From positions 1 to 64,000 of the forward strand of contig NZ_SWCN01000014.1 of NCBI RefSeq assembly GCF_005116575.1: 64,000 nt of DNA, in the 5' to 3' direction. The stretch comes from Desulforhopalus sp. IMCC35007. Lineage in GTDB: Bacteria > Desulfobacterota > Desulfobulbia > Desulfobulbales > Desulfocapsaceae. This document shows, one piece after another, positions 9,089 to 18,049 of this stretch; within the stretch, counting starts at the first letter, position 1; each line of letters begins with the position of its first letter. The notes beneath the pieces were generated by a model, which was not told the DNA's origin, searched no databases, and was given only the letters and a program-made list of their open reading frames with translations. A program made the translations under genes and the position numbers.

Positions 9089-10501
9089 TTGAAACCAACA
9101 TCAGCTCAACACCCCCAAAAAAATTATGATGTCATTATCGTTGGCGGAGGTCCAGCCGGTCTTTTCGCAGCCTATTACCTTGCTGAGCATAGCGATCTCA
9201 AAGTCCTGGTCATTGAGAAGGGCAAAGGCTCCCTGCAGAGAAAATGTCCAATTAAGGATAAAGGCTGTATCCACTGCAAACCATGTAATATTTTGTGTGG
9301 TATTGGCGGGGCGGGGCTGTTTTCCGACGGCAAACTAAACTTCATTCACAAACTAGGCAAAACTGACCTTACCCAATTCATGCCTGTCACTGAGGCTATG
9401 GCCCTTATTGACGAGACGGAAGCCATATTCAATCATTTCAATATGGACGGAAAAGTTTTCCCCACAGATATTGATCAGGCAAACATCATTCGAAAAGAAG
9501 CCCGCAAACAGGGTATTGACCTTCTTGTTATTAAACAGAAACATCTCGGCAGCGACAACCTTCCCCATCACATTTCCGCCATGGCATCCTATGTTGCCGA
9601 CAAAGGAGTGACATTTCACACCTCGGAGGAAGTAAAAGAACTCCTTGTTGAACAATCATCGGTTGTTGGAGTTCGCACCAATAAAGGCGATTATAAAGCG
9701 CCTAATGTCATCCTGGCCCCGGGCCGTGTCGGTGCGGATTGGGTTGCTAAAATTGCCAGAGACCATGGCATTGAGGTTTCTCAGCGAGGTATTGAGGTCG
9801 GGGTTCGGGTAGAGGTGCACAATGAGATTATGCAGGATCTCTGCTCGGTTATTTACGATCCAACCTTTTTTATTCGCACAACAAAATATGACGATCAGAC
9901 CAGGACATTCTGTACAAATTTCGGCGGCTACGTTGCACTCGAAAATTATCAGAACTTTGTCTGCGTCAACGGTCATGCCCTGATGGATAAGAAATCAGAA
10001 AACAGCAACTTTGCCTTTTTATCCAAAGTAGTACTGACCGATCCCGTTGAAGATAACCAGAATTACGGGGAATCGATTGGTAAGCTTGCAACACTTATCG
10101 GAGGAGGCAAACCTATCCTCCAACGATATGGTGATCTGAAGCGGGGCCGCAGGTCTACCTGGAATAGAGTAAAAAACAGCTATATCGAACCCACTTTAAA
10201 AGATGTCACCTGCGGTGATATTGCCATGGCACTGCCAGAACGAATTTTAACCAACCTCATAGACGGTCTCGAGCAACTCAATCAGGTCGTTCCCGGTGTG
10301 GCAAACGATGAAACGTTACTCTATGCCCCCGAAATAAAATTTTTCGCAACTCAGGTTTCAACCAATTCTCACCTTGAAACCCGAGTAAAAGGATTATTTA
10401 TGGCAGGTGATGGCCCAGGTGTAGCTGGCAATATCGTCTCGGCAACTGCCACTGCTCTTATCCCCTGTAAAGAAATTATTAAAAGAAGCACAGAAACTTA
10501 A
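9089..10501 (+). CDS. FAD-dependent dehydrogenase (COG2509-type)
   Basis: A soluble flavoprotein of 470 residues if translation starts at TTG 9089, which has AGGAGG about 10 bases upstream. The frame is open back to 8960, but that stretch has no ribosome binding site and looks non-conserved. GGGPAG of the FAD-binding fold is at residues 19-24. A cysteine-rich patch (CPIKDKGCIHCKPCNILCG) follows at about 50-70, and a second FAD-contact segment (FMAGDGPGVAGNIVSA) lies near the C-terminus. The family resembles uncharacterised NAD(FAD)-utilising dehydrogenases; substrate and partner are unknown. The next gene is a rubredoxin, a possible but unproven electron partner. Confidence 0.8.
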   Translation: MKPTSAQHPQKNYDVIIVGGGPAGLFAAYYLAEHSDLKVLVIEKGKGSLQRKCPIKDKGCIHCKPCNILCGIGGAGLFSDGKLNFIHKLGKTDLTQFMPVTEAMALIDETEAIFNHFNMDGKVFPTDIDQANIIRKEARKQGIDLLVIKQKHLGSDNLPHHISAMASYVADKGVTFHTSEEVKELLVEQSSVVGVRTNKGDYKAPNVILAPGRVGADWVAKIARDHGIEVSQRGIEVGVRVEVHNEIMQDLCSVIYDPTFFIRTTKYDDQTRTFCTNFGGYVALENYQNFVCVNGHALMDKKSENSNFAFLSKVVLTDPVEDNQNYGESIGKLATLIGGGKPILQRYGDLKRGRRSTWNRVKNSYIEPTLKDVTCGDIAMALPERILTNLIDGLEQLNQVVPGVANDETLLYAPEIKFFATQVSTNSHLETRVKGLFMAGDGPGVAGNIVSATATALIPCKEIIKRSTET

Positions 10502-10605
10502 GGCATTGTAAACAACTGATGATTTTGTTATTGACTCTCTCTGCGTTCTTGCTATAATGCCAACAAATAGGAATTATTATCAATAAAAACTTTAGGAGAA
10601 ATGCA

Positions 10606-10764
10606 ATGGAAAAATGGGAATGTCCTTGTGGTTACATTTATGACCCAGCAGCTGGTGACGAAGATAACGGAGTTGCACCAGGTACTGCGTGGAAAGATCT
10701 ACCTGAAGATTGGGTTTGTCCACTTTGTGGTGCTGAGCAGGAATCTTTCTGGAAAGTCGATTAA
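10606..10764 (+). CDS. Rubredoxin with a shortened first cysteine knuckle
   Basis: A 52-residue one-iron electron carrier starting at ATG 10606 behind TAGGAG. The fold is clear: [33 protein letters not shown]. The second knuckle CPLCG is normal, but the first reads ECPCGY, so the iron ligands are spaced Cys-X-Cys instead of the usual Cys-X2-Cys. The codons (TGT CCT TGT GGT) are unambiguous in this sequence. It lies upstream of a 2-Cys peroxiredoxin; rubredoxins often serve as electron donors in oxygen and peroxide defence of anaerobes. Confidence 0.93.
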   Translation: MEKWECPCGYIYDPAAGDEDNGVAPGTAWKDLPEDWVCPLCGAEQESFWKVD

Positions 10765-10774
10765 GTAGTAACCC

Positions 10775-10814
10775 AAAAGCTACCGTTCTGATTTCAGTCA
10801 AGGTAGCTTTTTTT
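10775..10814 (+). terminator. Intrinsic terminator after rubredoxin
   Basis: AAAAGCTACC (10775-10784) pairs with GGTAGCTTTT (10802-10811), followed by more T residues. It separates the rubredoxin from the peroxiredoxin gene, which therefore likely has its own promoter. Confidence 0.85.
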
Positions 10815-10878
10815 ACGTCCCCAAAGTTAGGATCTCCTAACACTATCAATAAATCTTAACTATATACGGTACACCATC

Positions 10879-11472
10879 ATGAGCCTTCTTGTTACCCGAC
10901 CAGCCCCGGATTTTACAGCGACTGCTGTTTTACCCGATAACACGTTTAAAGATGATTTCAGCCTTTCTGACTTTAAAGGGCAATATGTGCTGCTCTTCTT
11001 CTATCCTCTCAATTTTACCTTTGTCTGTCCATCTGAAATCCTGGCATTTAACAAAGCCGTAAAGGAATTCAGCGACAACAACTGTCAACTTATCGGAATT
11101 TCAATTGATTCCGCTTTTTCTCACCTTGCCTGGAAAAACACCAAAGTCCAGGAAGGCGGTATTGGCAACATCCAATATCCCCTAGTCGCCGATCTTGATA
11201 AATCGATCTCAAAATCATACGAGGTCTTACTCGATGCCGGTATAGCCCTGAGGGGATTATTTCTGATTGACCGTGAAGGGATAGTGCGCCACCAGGTAGT
11301 CAACGATTTACCACTTGGTCGCAATGTCAACGAGGCCTTGCGAATTCTTCATGCCCTGCAATTCACAGAGCAGCATGGAGAAGTCTGTCCTGCCAACTGG
11401 AATAAGGGTGAAGAAGCCATGAAACCTACAGCGGAAGGTGTTGCCGAATATCTCACCAACCACGCTTCATAG
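10879..11472 (+). CDS. Typical 2-Cys peroxiredoxin
   Basis: This 197-residue thiol peroxidase of the AhpC/Prx1 group reduces H2O2 and organic peroxides. The peroxidatic Cys50 is in FTFVCPSE and the resolving Cys170 in HGEVCPANW. The GGIG segment near residue 93 and a C-terminal tail are present, features associated with peroxide-sensitive Prx1-type enzymes. The reductant is not evident in the window: no ahpF or trx is adjacent, but a rubredoxin lies upstream. The start ATG has no strong ribosome binding site. Downstream, a short G-C hairpin (11497-11504 with 11510-11517) without a T-run may mark the 3' end. Confidence 0.94.
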   Translation: MSLLVTRPAPDFTATAVLPDNTFKDDFSLSDFKGQYVLLFFYPLNFTFVCPSEILAFNKAVKEFSDNNCQLIGISIDSAFSHLAWKNTKVQEGGIGNIQYPLVADLDKSISKSYEVLLDAGIALRGLFLIDREGIVRHQVVNDLPLGRNVNEALRILHALQFTEQHGEVCPANWNKGEEAMKPTAEGVAEYLTNHAS

Positions 11473-11781
11473 ATGGACTCAAACCTGAAAACAATAGGGG
11501 TCGCTACCTGCGGCCCCGTCTCTCCTGCCATGTTTCACCACCTGTAACACTATTGGTGCGGCATGCTTTCGCCGGCCATATTTACGGCAAATAACTGTTC
11601 AAACTCCCATCAGCCAGTCACTTTACGGCAAACGCTCTGACATTCACTTCAGCATCAAAACAATTTGCCTGGCAATTTTATGGATATTTCAGGAAAACAT
11701 TTATATTATGAGATAGGCTAACCAGCGGATAGGTTCAGTGTATCAGCCAAACACACAACTAACAATGAGCGGAGACAGATC
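11473..11781. other. Spacer with one G-C hairpin
   Basis: 309 bases between the peroxiredoxin and the dienelactone hydrolase. It holds an 8-bp hairpin (GGGGTCGC 11497-11504 with GCGGCCCC 11510-11517, one G-U pair). No gene or RNA was recognised. Confidence 0.4.
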
Positions 11782-12663
11782 ATGAAAGAAGATTTTATTG
11801 ATTCTAAGGTTTACGACTTATACGATGAATATTGCCACACCCAGATGAGTCGGCGCGAATTTCTCAATTCAGCCTCAGCCCTTGTTATCGCAGGTGGCTC
11901 TGCTCTTACTATGGCAGAAGCCCTGTTGCCAAAGTACGCTAAAGCACAGATGGTGTCCTTCACAGATGAAAGGATAAAACCACAGTACGTTGACTACGAC
12001 TCCCCTGGCGGCACTTCAGGAAAAATGAGAGGTTACCTGGTTAAGCCAGCAGGAAATGGTCCTTTTCCAGCAGTACTTGTCATTCATGAGAACAGAGGAT
12101 TAAATCCTTACATTGAAGATGTGGCAAGACGTGTTGCCGTTGAAGGGTTTCTGGCTCTTGCCCCGGACGGCCTCTCACCGATCGGAGGCTACCCAGGCAA
12201 TGACGATGATGGCAAGGTCATGCAAAAGTCACTCGACCCTGCAAAACTTTTCACCGATCTGCAAAACAGCGCCACCTTTTTAAAAAACCATCCGTTATCC
12301 ACAGGAAAACTGGGGGCAACCGGTTTTTGTTTTGGCGGTGGAGCTGTCAATAAACTCGCAGTCACCATGGGGGCAGACCTTAATGCTGGTGTACCGTTTT
12401 ACGGGATAGCGCCGGCGACCGCAGACGTGGGAACAATCCAGGCACCACTGCTTATACATTATGCCGCCGATGATCCTCGGGTCAATGCATCCCGTGAAGA
12501 ATACAAGAAAGCTCTGGAACAACATCAAAAAACCTTCGTCATGTTCACCTATGAAGGCACACGTCACGGTTTTCATAACAACTCCACGCCACGCTACGAC
12601 GAAGCCCAGGCAAAACTGGCCTGGGAAAGAACCATCTCCTTTTTCAGAGAGCAGCTCGGATAA
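11782..12663 (+). CDS. Tat-exported dienelactone hydrolase family protein (YghX-like)
   Basis: An alpha/beta hydrolase of 293 residues. A twin-arginine signal lies inside the N-terminus: MSRREFL at about 22-28, then a hydrophobic stretch ending near AKA at about residue 54, so the mature enzyme is probably periplasmic. The dienelactone hydrolase catalytic elements are visible: nucleophile Cys in GFCFGGG, Asp in ADDPRV and His in TRHGFH. VIHENRGLNPYIED is the usual oxyanion region. The natural substrate of such anaerobe homologues is unknown. The start follows GCGGAGACAGATC. Confidence 0.88.
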   Translation: MKEDFIDSKVYDLYDEYCHTQMSRREFLNSASALVIAGGSALTMAEALLPKYAKAQMVSFTDERIKPQYVDYDSPGGTSGKMRGYLVKPAGNGPFPAVLVIHENRGLNPYIEDVARRVAVEGFLALAPDGLSPIGGYPGNDDDGKVMQKSLDPAKLFTDLQNSATFLKNHPLSTGKLGATGFCFGGGAVNKLAVTMGADLNAGVPFYGIAPATADVGTIQAPLLIHYAADDPRVNASREEYKKALEQHQKTFVMFTYEGTRHGFHNNSTPRYDEAQAKLAWERTISFFREQLG

Positions 12664-13057
12664 AGGAGTATGTGCTTTTTCCAATATCCAATAAACAGTG
12701 TCAAAATACCTACTGGTTTTGTCTCCAGCCTGTTTTGGCACTGGTGCTATAGTTTGTCAAACAAAAATCAGCCCGATAATCCGACAGTTAGTATTTGAAA
12801 AATTCTTGAAGAAATACAAGAATTTCTGTGTTTCCTATTTTTCCAGGAGATAAGACGAAACAGGTTATATGAGGCGAGAAAGCATGCCTGCATGCTCAAT
12901 ACAAAATAGCATTTCACCTGCTAAATACTCATTATTTCTGGGATACGAAGATACAGATTCAGGTCATCAGATAAGTTTTTTTATATAACAGTAGTTCAGA
13001 AGATTCAGAACTACTGATCCGTTTGCTCCTTGGCTTTCTACAAACACTCCACACCCT
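12664..13057. other. Convergent spacer with weak hairpins
   Basis: 394 bases between convergent genes. A 9-bp stem at 12989-12997/13008-13016 (CAGTAGTTC with GAACTACTG) lies about 40 bases after the stop of the minus-strand reductase gene and may end that transcript, although its T-run is poor. A 6-bp AGCATG/CATGCT hairpin lies at about 12891. No gene was recognised. Confidence 0.4.
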
Positions 13058-14161
13058 TTACTCCTGATTCTTTTTTTCAACCACGCAATGTAAAGCTTCT
13101 TTTGTAGACAATGTTGAAAAACATTTATTACAGGAAATACATGTAGCTTTTGCCCTGTCTCCTCCAGCCCATCTGCGGATAAGATTCGGTTCCCGTATCA
13201 GCGAACGTGAAAGAGCAACATAATCAGTAAGGCCCGAAGCTACCGCCTCTTTTGCTACGTCATAGGACAAGAAACCTCCAACGAGAATAAGGGGAATCTT
13301 TATTTCTTCTTTAAAATATTCTGCTGCTTCCCGGTAATAGACTTCTCTTTCCTCAGACTTTGAGGTGCCAACTCTTGAGGGAATCCGTCTACCCGACTCA
13401 AAGGTTCCACCACTCATTTCAATGGCGTCCATTCCTTCTGTCTCAAGTATACGGGCGACCTTGACCATTTCTGCTATCGTCAAGCCCCCTTCGAGAAAAT
13501 CCTCAGAATTTATCTTTACCATTACGGGATATGCGTTCCCGACCCTCTGCCGTATTTCTCTATAGACCTCAAGAAGAAACCTTGACCTGTTCTCAAGATT
13601 TCCTCCGTAACTATCTGTTCTTTTGTTATAATATGGAGAAAGAAATTGACTCAACAAATAGCCGTGGGCGGCATGGATCTGAATGGCATCAAAGCCTGCT
13701 CTAACAGCTCTGTCGGCGGCATCTCCAAAAGCTCTGGTCGTTGTCTTAATATCTTCTGTTGACATTGCAGTCGATTTTATCACACCTTCTTCAGTTACCT
13801 CTGAAGGACCGAAAGCTGCATTCTCATCACTTCCTATGCCTTTTAGCCCAGCATGGGCCAACTGTGCCGCAATCAACCCGCCATTATCATGAACAATTGA
13901 GGTGAGCTTCTTCAAGCCAGCAATCATTGTATCATCATAGATACCCATCTGCCTGGGGCCCGCCTGCCCCCGTCTTGCCACATGGGTATGGCCGCTAATG
14001 ATAAGTCCGACCTCACCACGACTTAAGTTTTCCATACATTTCAGCAGCGGTTCCTGTACTGTTCCGTCAAGGTCCGCCATCGCCTCGTAGGTCGCTGACC
14101 TGACAAAACGGTTTTTGAGTTGCATCCCATTGAGTACTGTTGCTTCAAATAAATCAGCCAT
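13058..14161 (-). CDS. NADH:flavin oxidoreductase of the old yellow enzyme family
   Basis: A 367-residue FMN-dependent ene-reductase with a complete TIM barrel: QLAHAG, FDAIQIHAAHGYLLSQFLSP, and NLENRSRF. The C-terminal end carries CISCNKC and a fourth Cys 12 residues later (C-x2-C-x2-C-x11-C), similar to the iron-sulfur motif of 2-enoate and dienoyl-CoA reductases, but the NAD(P)H domain of those larger enzymes is absent. It is the last gene of a minus-strand set (CurA-like, DJ-1-like, YqhD-like) next to a NemR-type regulator. By analogy with E. coli NemA, a role in reducing reactive electrophiles is likely. Physiological donor and substrate are not known. Confidence 0.88.
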   Translation of the reverse strand: MADLFEATVLNGMQLKNRFVRSATYEAMADLDGTVQEPLLKCMENLSRGEVGLIISGHTHVARRGQAGPRQMGIYDDTMIAGLKKLTSIVHDNGGLIAAQLAHAGLKGIGSDENAAFGPSEVTEEGVIKSTAMSTEDIKTTTRAFGDAADRAVRAGFDAIQIHAAHGYLLSQFLSPYYNKRTDSYGGNLENRSRFLLEVYREIRQRVGNAYPVMVKINSEDFLEGGLTIAEMVKVARILETEGMDAIEMSGGTFESGRRIPSRVGTSKSEEREVYYREAAEYFKEEIKIPLILVGGFLSYDVAKEAVASGLTDYVALSRSLIREPNLIRRWAGGDRAKATCISCNKCFSTLSTKEALHCVVEKKNQE

Positions 14162-14284
14162 TTATGTTCCCTTTAAATAATCGATCGTTAATCAGTTAAG
14201 CTGAGCGTATTTTCTATCATCTTCAATACATTTTACAGCAACCCCATTGTAATACCTCCACGAAGCTGCTGTAAAACTTCTGAT

Positions 14285-15442
14285 TTACAGGCTACGCTCC
14301 AGAATTTCCCTGCTCACTTCCAACGTAATATCTTGTCGTTCTCCTAAAGCCTTCATACCATGTGCCTGCAGTTGCTCAACAAGCTTCGGGATGCTGTCTT
14401 TGCCCAGGCCATAATCCGACAAACGTGTCTTCACCTGCATCAGCTCAAAGAAATCGCGGGTTTTTTCGATGGCCTCTGTAATTCGCTGCTCGCTGTCTCC
14501 TTCAGTAATTCCCCAGACACGCTCAGCATATTGAAGTAATTTGTCTTTTTTGTTCTCCTGGCAGACAAACAACAGATTAGGAAGGACCACTGCAAGGGTC
14601 TGGGCATGATCAAGTCCATGAACCGCCGTTATTTCATGGCCTATCATATGGGTGGCCCAGTCGTGCGGAACCCCCGCCCCGATCAATCCATTTAAAGCCA
14701 GGGTTGCCACCCACATCAAATTGGATCGCACTTCATAATCTTTTGGATTTTCAAGGGCTTTTGGACCTTCTTCAATCAAGGTCAATAACAGCCCTTCAGC
14801 AAATCGATCCTGTACTTTTCCATTCACAGGATAGGTGAGATACTGCTCAACGACATGGACAAAGGCATCAACGACACCATTGCTGATCTGTTTTGCTGGG
14901 AGGGTATATGTTTTTTCAGGGTCCAATACTGAGAAAAGTGGGAAGACCAAAGGGCTCATAAAAGCGAGTTTTGCCTGCAGTGACTTACGGGTTACAACAC
15001 CACCACTATTCATCTCTGACCCGGTTGCGGGCAAAGTCAATACCGAACCAAAGGGCAAGGCTTTCTTAATTCCCGCTCCGTGTTTTACCAAAATGTCCCA
15101 GGGATCTCCTTCAAATACCGCGGCTGCTGCAATAAACTTCGTTCCGTCAATGACTGAACCGCCACCTACTGCCAGTAGAAAATCAATGGAATTTGTATGC
15201 ACCACATCCACGGCTTTCATCAGTGTTTCAAACGATGGATTGGGTTCTATGCCACTGAACTCAAATACAGTATGACCACTAAGAGCCGCGAGAACCTCAT
15301 CTAGGGTGCCATTTTTCTTCACACTCCCGCCGCCGTAGGTTATAAGCACCCGACTGTCGACGGGGATTCTGTCTTTGATTTCAGCAATTTTCTTTTTGCC
15401 AAAGAGTATTTGGGTGGGATTTGCAAAATTAAAGTCGAACAT
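14285..15442 (-). CDS. Iron-containing alcohol dehydrogenase, YqhD/butanol-dehydrogenase type
   Basis: A 385-residue metal-dependent alcohol dehydrogenase that typically reduces short-chain aldehydes with NADPH. The nucleotide-binding GGGSVKKNGT (about 38-47) and AVGGGSVIDGTKF are present. Metal ligands fall in VVDAFVHVVEQ and in the two-His segment IGHEITAVHGLDHAQ. The start at 15442 follows TGAGGAG. The genomic setting beside a CurA-like reductase, a glyoxalase-type DJ-1 protein and a NemR-like repressor favours detoxification of methylglyoxal or other reactive aldehydes, as shown for E. coli YqhD. Confidence 0.9.
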   Translation of the reverse strand: MFDFNFANPTQILFGKKKIAEIKDRIPVDSRVLITYGGGSVKKNGTLDEVLAALSGHTVFEFSGIEPNPSFETLMKAVDVVHTNSIDFLLAVGGGSVIDGTKFIAAAAVFEGDPWDILVKHGAGIKKALPFGSVLTLPATGSEMNSGGVVTRKSLQAKLAFMSPLVFPLFSVLDPEKTYTLPAKQISNGVVDAFVHVVEQYLTYPVNGKVQDRFAEGLLLTLIEEGPKALENPKDYEVRSNLMWVATLALNGLIGAGVPHDWATHMIGHEITAVHGLDHAQTLAVVLPNLLFVCQENKKDKLLQYAERVWGITEGDSEQRITEAIEKTRDFFELMQVKTRLSDYGLGKDSIPKLVEQLQAHGMKALGERQDITLEVSREILERSL

Positions 15443-15540
15443 AAACTTAAACTCCTCAGATTGTTGTTTTTACGATATTTTTATAATGAAAAACCAGGGC
15501 GCGTACTGCTACATTGCTCTTGCCAAAGACGCTCTTCACA

Positions 15541-16218
15541 TTAACCAAGAAGATCAACGACCGCCAGCGCCGCAGCTTCAGATGAGGCTGGGTTTTGCCC
15601 TGTTATCAGATTGCCGTCGCGCTCAACATGGCTTCCCCAATCCGCGCCTTTGTTATAGACTGCCCCATTTTTTTTGAGCATATCTTCGAGGAGAAATGGT
15701 ACAACTTTTGTCAGTTGAACGGCTTCTTCTTCCGCGTTACTGAACCCGGTTACTCTTTTCCCCTGAACCAAAGGTTCTTTTTCTGCATTTTTAGCATTTT
15801 TAAGAACTCCCGGGGCGTGACAGACAAGGCCTAGGGGTTTGCCTTTTTGGAAAAAACTCTCAATAAGAGCTATAGAGCTCTTATCTTCTGCGAGATCCCA
15901 GAGTGGACCATGCCCACCAGGGTAAAAAATGGCATCATAGTCGTCTTCTGTAACCGAATCTAAACACAAAGTGTTGGCAAGCGCCTGCTGAGCCTGCTTG
16001 TCTTTTCGAAAACGCTCTGTTGCCGCCGTCTGAAAATCGGGCTCATCACTCTTGGGATCGAGCGGAGGTTGCCCTCCTTTGGGGGAGACGAGATCGATCT
16101 CAAAAGATTTATCTTTAAAAACGTAGTAGGGAGCCACAAATTCTTCTAACCAGAAACCGGTTGGAAGGCCTGTATCTCCAAGTTTGTTGTGTGATGTAAG
16201 TACCATTAATATTTTCAT
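15541..16218 (-). CDS. DJ-1/PfpI family protein, Hsp31-type glyoxalase III or deglycase
   Basis: A 225-residue type 1 glutamine amidotransferase-like protein. It has the Hsp31-like N-terminus TGLPTGFWLEE, where the Glu assists catalysis, and the nucleophile elbow GLVCHAPGVL with its Cys followed by His. YPGGHGPLWD completes the site. Family members convert methylglyoxal to lactate without cofactor. It lies 16 bases after the CurA-like gene, hence the same transcript, and carries the same electrophile theme as its neighbours. Confidence 0.9.
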   Translation of the reverse strand: MKILMVLTSHNKLGDTGLPTGFWLEEFVAPYYVFKDKSFEIDLVSPKGGQPPLDPKSDEPDFQTAATERFRKDKQAQQALANTLCLDSVTEDDYDAIFYPGGHGPLWDLAEDKSSIALIESFFQKGKPLGLVCHAPGVLKNAKNAEKEPLVQGKRVTGFSNAEEEAVQLTKVVPFLLEDMLKKNGAVYNKGADWGSHVERDGNLITGQNPASSEAAALAVVDLLG

Positions 16219-16234
16219 ATTTTCCTTATATTTT

Positions 16235-17272
16235 TTATAGTTCGTTGTTTACCTTGATGACAAGTTTACCAAAGTTTTTGCCTTCCAAAAGGCCCATAAA
16301 CGATTCGGGTGCATTCTCCAACCCGTCAACAATCTGTTCCCGGTAGTGGATATTTCCGCTGGCAAGCATTTGGCTCATATCTTTTGCAAACTCATCGTAG
16401 CGATGTCCATAATCGTCGAAAATAATAAAACCCTGCACCTTGATGCGTTTAACGAGGATAGTACCCATCAAAACCGACAAACGGTCTGGGCCATCGGGCA
16501 GCTTTGTCGCATTATACCTGGAAACAAGACCGCAGACAGGAATTCTGGCCCCTACATTAAGGAGCGGCAGCACAGTATCAAAAACCTTGCCGCCAACGTT
16601 CTCAAAATAGATGTCAATACCGTCTGGGCAAGCCACTTTAAGCTTGTCTGCAAAATCTGGGTCCCGGTGATCAAGACACTCATCAAAGCCAAGGGTTTCT
16701 TTGGCATAGCTACACTTTTCACTTCCCCCTGCAACTCCAACCACGCGGCAACCTTTCAATTTCCCAATCTGACCTACGGTTGCCCCAACCGGCCCAGTGG
16801 CAGCAGCAACTACCAGGGTGTCTCCGCCTTTGGGTTTGCCTATATCCAGCAACCCCATATAGGCGGTAAAACCGGGCATCCCTAAAATCCCCAGGGCAAA
16901 GGAAGGCTTTGCAGGATTTGTCCCCAGCTTCGTCAGGCCAGTTCCATCAGATACGGCATAAAGCTGCCAGCCGGTATAAGCCAAAACCCATTCTCCTTCG
17001 GTATAGTCTGGGTTGCGTGACGCCTCAACCTGACAGACTGTCCCTCCCACCATTACCTCATCAATTGCCACAGGAGGGGCGTAAGATGGAGCATCACTCA
17101 TCCGACCACGCATATAAGGGTCCAAAGAGAGATAGATACTCCGCAACAGTAGTTCTCCTTCTTTCAGCGACGGAATCGCACATTCTTCTATGCGGAAATT
17201 ATCCTGCACCGGTGCTCCCTTGGGACGGGAAGCAAGGACAATACGACGATTTATATTTTTCTTCTGTTCCAT
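16235..17272 (-). CDS. NADP-dependent medium-chain reductase, CurA/leukotriene B4 dehydrogenase type
   Basis: A 345-residue zinc-independent MDR enzyme that reduces alpha,beta-unsaturated ketones and aldehydes. Visible are the YLSLDPYMRGRMSD start region, the coenzyme-binding AATGPVGATVGQIGKLKG, and YFENVGG. E. coli CurA and mammalian PTGR enzymes share this layout. It is the first gene of the minus-strand set and a TetR-type operator dyad lies 84 bases upstream of its ATG, so it is the likely promoter-proximal target of the adjacent repressor. Confidence 0.92.
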   Translation of the reverse strand: MEQKKNINRRIVLASRPKGAPVQDNFRIEECAIPSLKEGELLLRSIYLSLDPYMRGRMSDAPSYAPPVAIDEVMVGGTVCQVEASRNPDYTEGEWVLAYTGWQLYAVSDGTGLTKLGTNPAKPSFALGILGMPGFTAYMGLLDIGKPKGGDTLVVAAATGPVGATVGQIGKLKGCRVVGVAGGSEKCSYAKETLGFDECLDHRDPDFADKLKVACPDGIDIYFENVGGKVFDTVLPLLNVGARIPVCGLVSRYNATKLPDGPDRLSVLMGTILVKRIKVQGFIIFDDYGHRYDEFAKDMSQMLASGNIHYREQIVDGLENAPESFMGLLEGKNFGKLVIKVNNEL

Positions 17273-17355
17273 AGTTCATTCACCTGAAGTTTATTGTTTT
17301 AATTCAACCATAGAGGTTCACAGTTGATCAGTCTCACTTGACGCTTCTTGTTAAG

Positions 17356-17370
17356 TAGACCAGTCGTCTA
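17356..17370. promoter_or_regulatory. Operator dyad upstream of the electrophile-defence genes
   Basis: TAGAC-CAGTC-GTCTA is a 15-base dyad with 5-bp arms. It matches the dyad at 18035-18049 at 14 of 15 positions, and both lie in front of genes of the same cluster. A NemR-like repressor encoded between them is the obvious candidate to bind. Confidence 0.75.
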
Positions 17371-17416
17371 ATTCATTTTTTATAATTAATATCAAATAAT
17401 TATTCAAAGATACAAT

Positions 17417-18013
17417 TTAGATTGTTATATGGCTGGTTAATATCGACTGTGTTGCCTGCAACGCATGCTGCAGACTTTCGTCATTACGCTGCAACTTGCT
17501 CCGCAGGGTTGCACCTAACCACATGTTGTAGAGTAACTCGGCTGTTCTGCCTGCATCCATCCTGGCGATAGAACCATCCGCAATGCCTGCTTCAATGCAC
17601 GACGCTATTTGTCCCACCACCTGAGAAGAACCGTTCATCAAGGCTATACGCATAGGCTCAGACAAATCAGCAACCTCAGCACTTAATTTGACAACCAGGC
17701 ACTTCTGATCGATACAAAAAGTGGATTGCGTTTCAAGCCATCGTTGCCAATAGGCCATGAGACGACTGTAGGCTGAGGCTCCTCCCTGCGTGAACATCTT
17801 CTCAATTCCCACAAGATAGTCTTTGAAATAACATGCAATTATCTCTTCACCAAACTGTTCTTTCGACTTAAAATAGTGGTAAAAAGAACCCTTTGGCACC
17901 CCAGCCGATTGGAGTATCTCCGTCAGACCAACGCTTGAGAATCCTCGATTGACGATGAGCCTGTAGCCGGTGTCTAAAATATGTTGACGTGTTTCTTTGG
18001 TATCTTTCTTCAT
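17417..18013 (-). CDS. nemR: NemR-like TetR-family transcriptional repressor
   Basis: A 198-residue regulator (ATG 18013; a GTG three codons upstream is the alternative). The N-terminal helix-turn-helix reads GLTEILQSAGVPKGSFYHYF, close to E. coli NemR. The ligand domain keeps CLVVKLSAEVADLSE, in which Cys105 aligns with the redox-sensing Cys106 of NemR, and WLGATLRSK, in which Lys173 aligns with Lys175. NemR senses bleach, methylglyoxal and quinones. An operator dyad 22 bases before the start indicates autoregulation, and a second copy controls the neighbouring reductase set. Orthology is inferred from my memory of NemR, not from a search. Confidence 0.85.
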   Translation of the reverse strand: MKKDTKETRQHILDTGYRLIVNRGFSSVGLTEILQSAGVPKGSFYHYFKSKEQFGEEIIACYFKDYLVGIEKMFTQGGASAYSRLMAYWQRWLETQSTFCIDQKCLVVKLSAEVADLSEPMRIALMNGSSQVVGQIASCIEAGIADGSIARMDAGRTAELLYNMWLGATLRSKLQRNDESLQHALQATQSILTSHITI

Positions 18014-18034
18014 GGGAGGCACAGTAATTATTAC

Positions 18035-18049
18035 TAGACCGGTCGTCTA
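18035..18049. promoter_or_regulatory. Operator dyad upstream of the nemR-like gene
   Basis: TAGAC-CGGTC-GTCTA, extended by flanking C and G to CTAGAC...GTCTAG. Differs at one central base from the site at 17356-17370. Its position just ahead of the repressor start suggests autorepression. Confidence 0.78.

Noticed and set aside
12295-12741. 148-codon minus-strand frame opposite the dienelactone hydrolase
   Set aside because: Antisense to a clear enzyme gene and without family resemblance.
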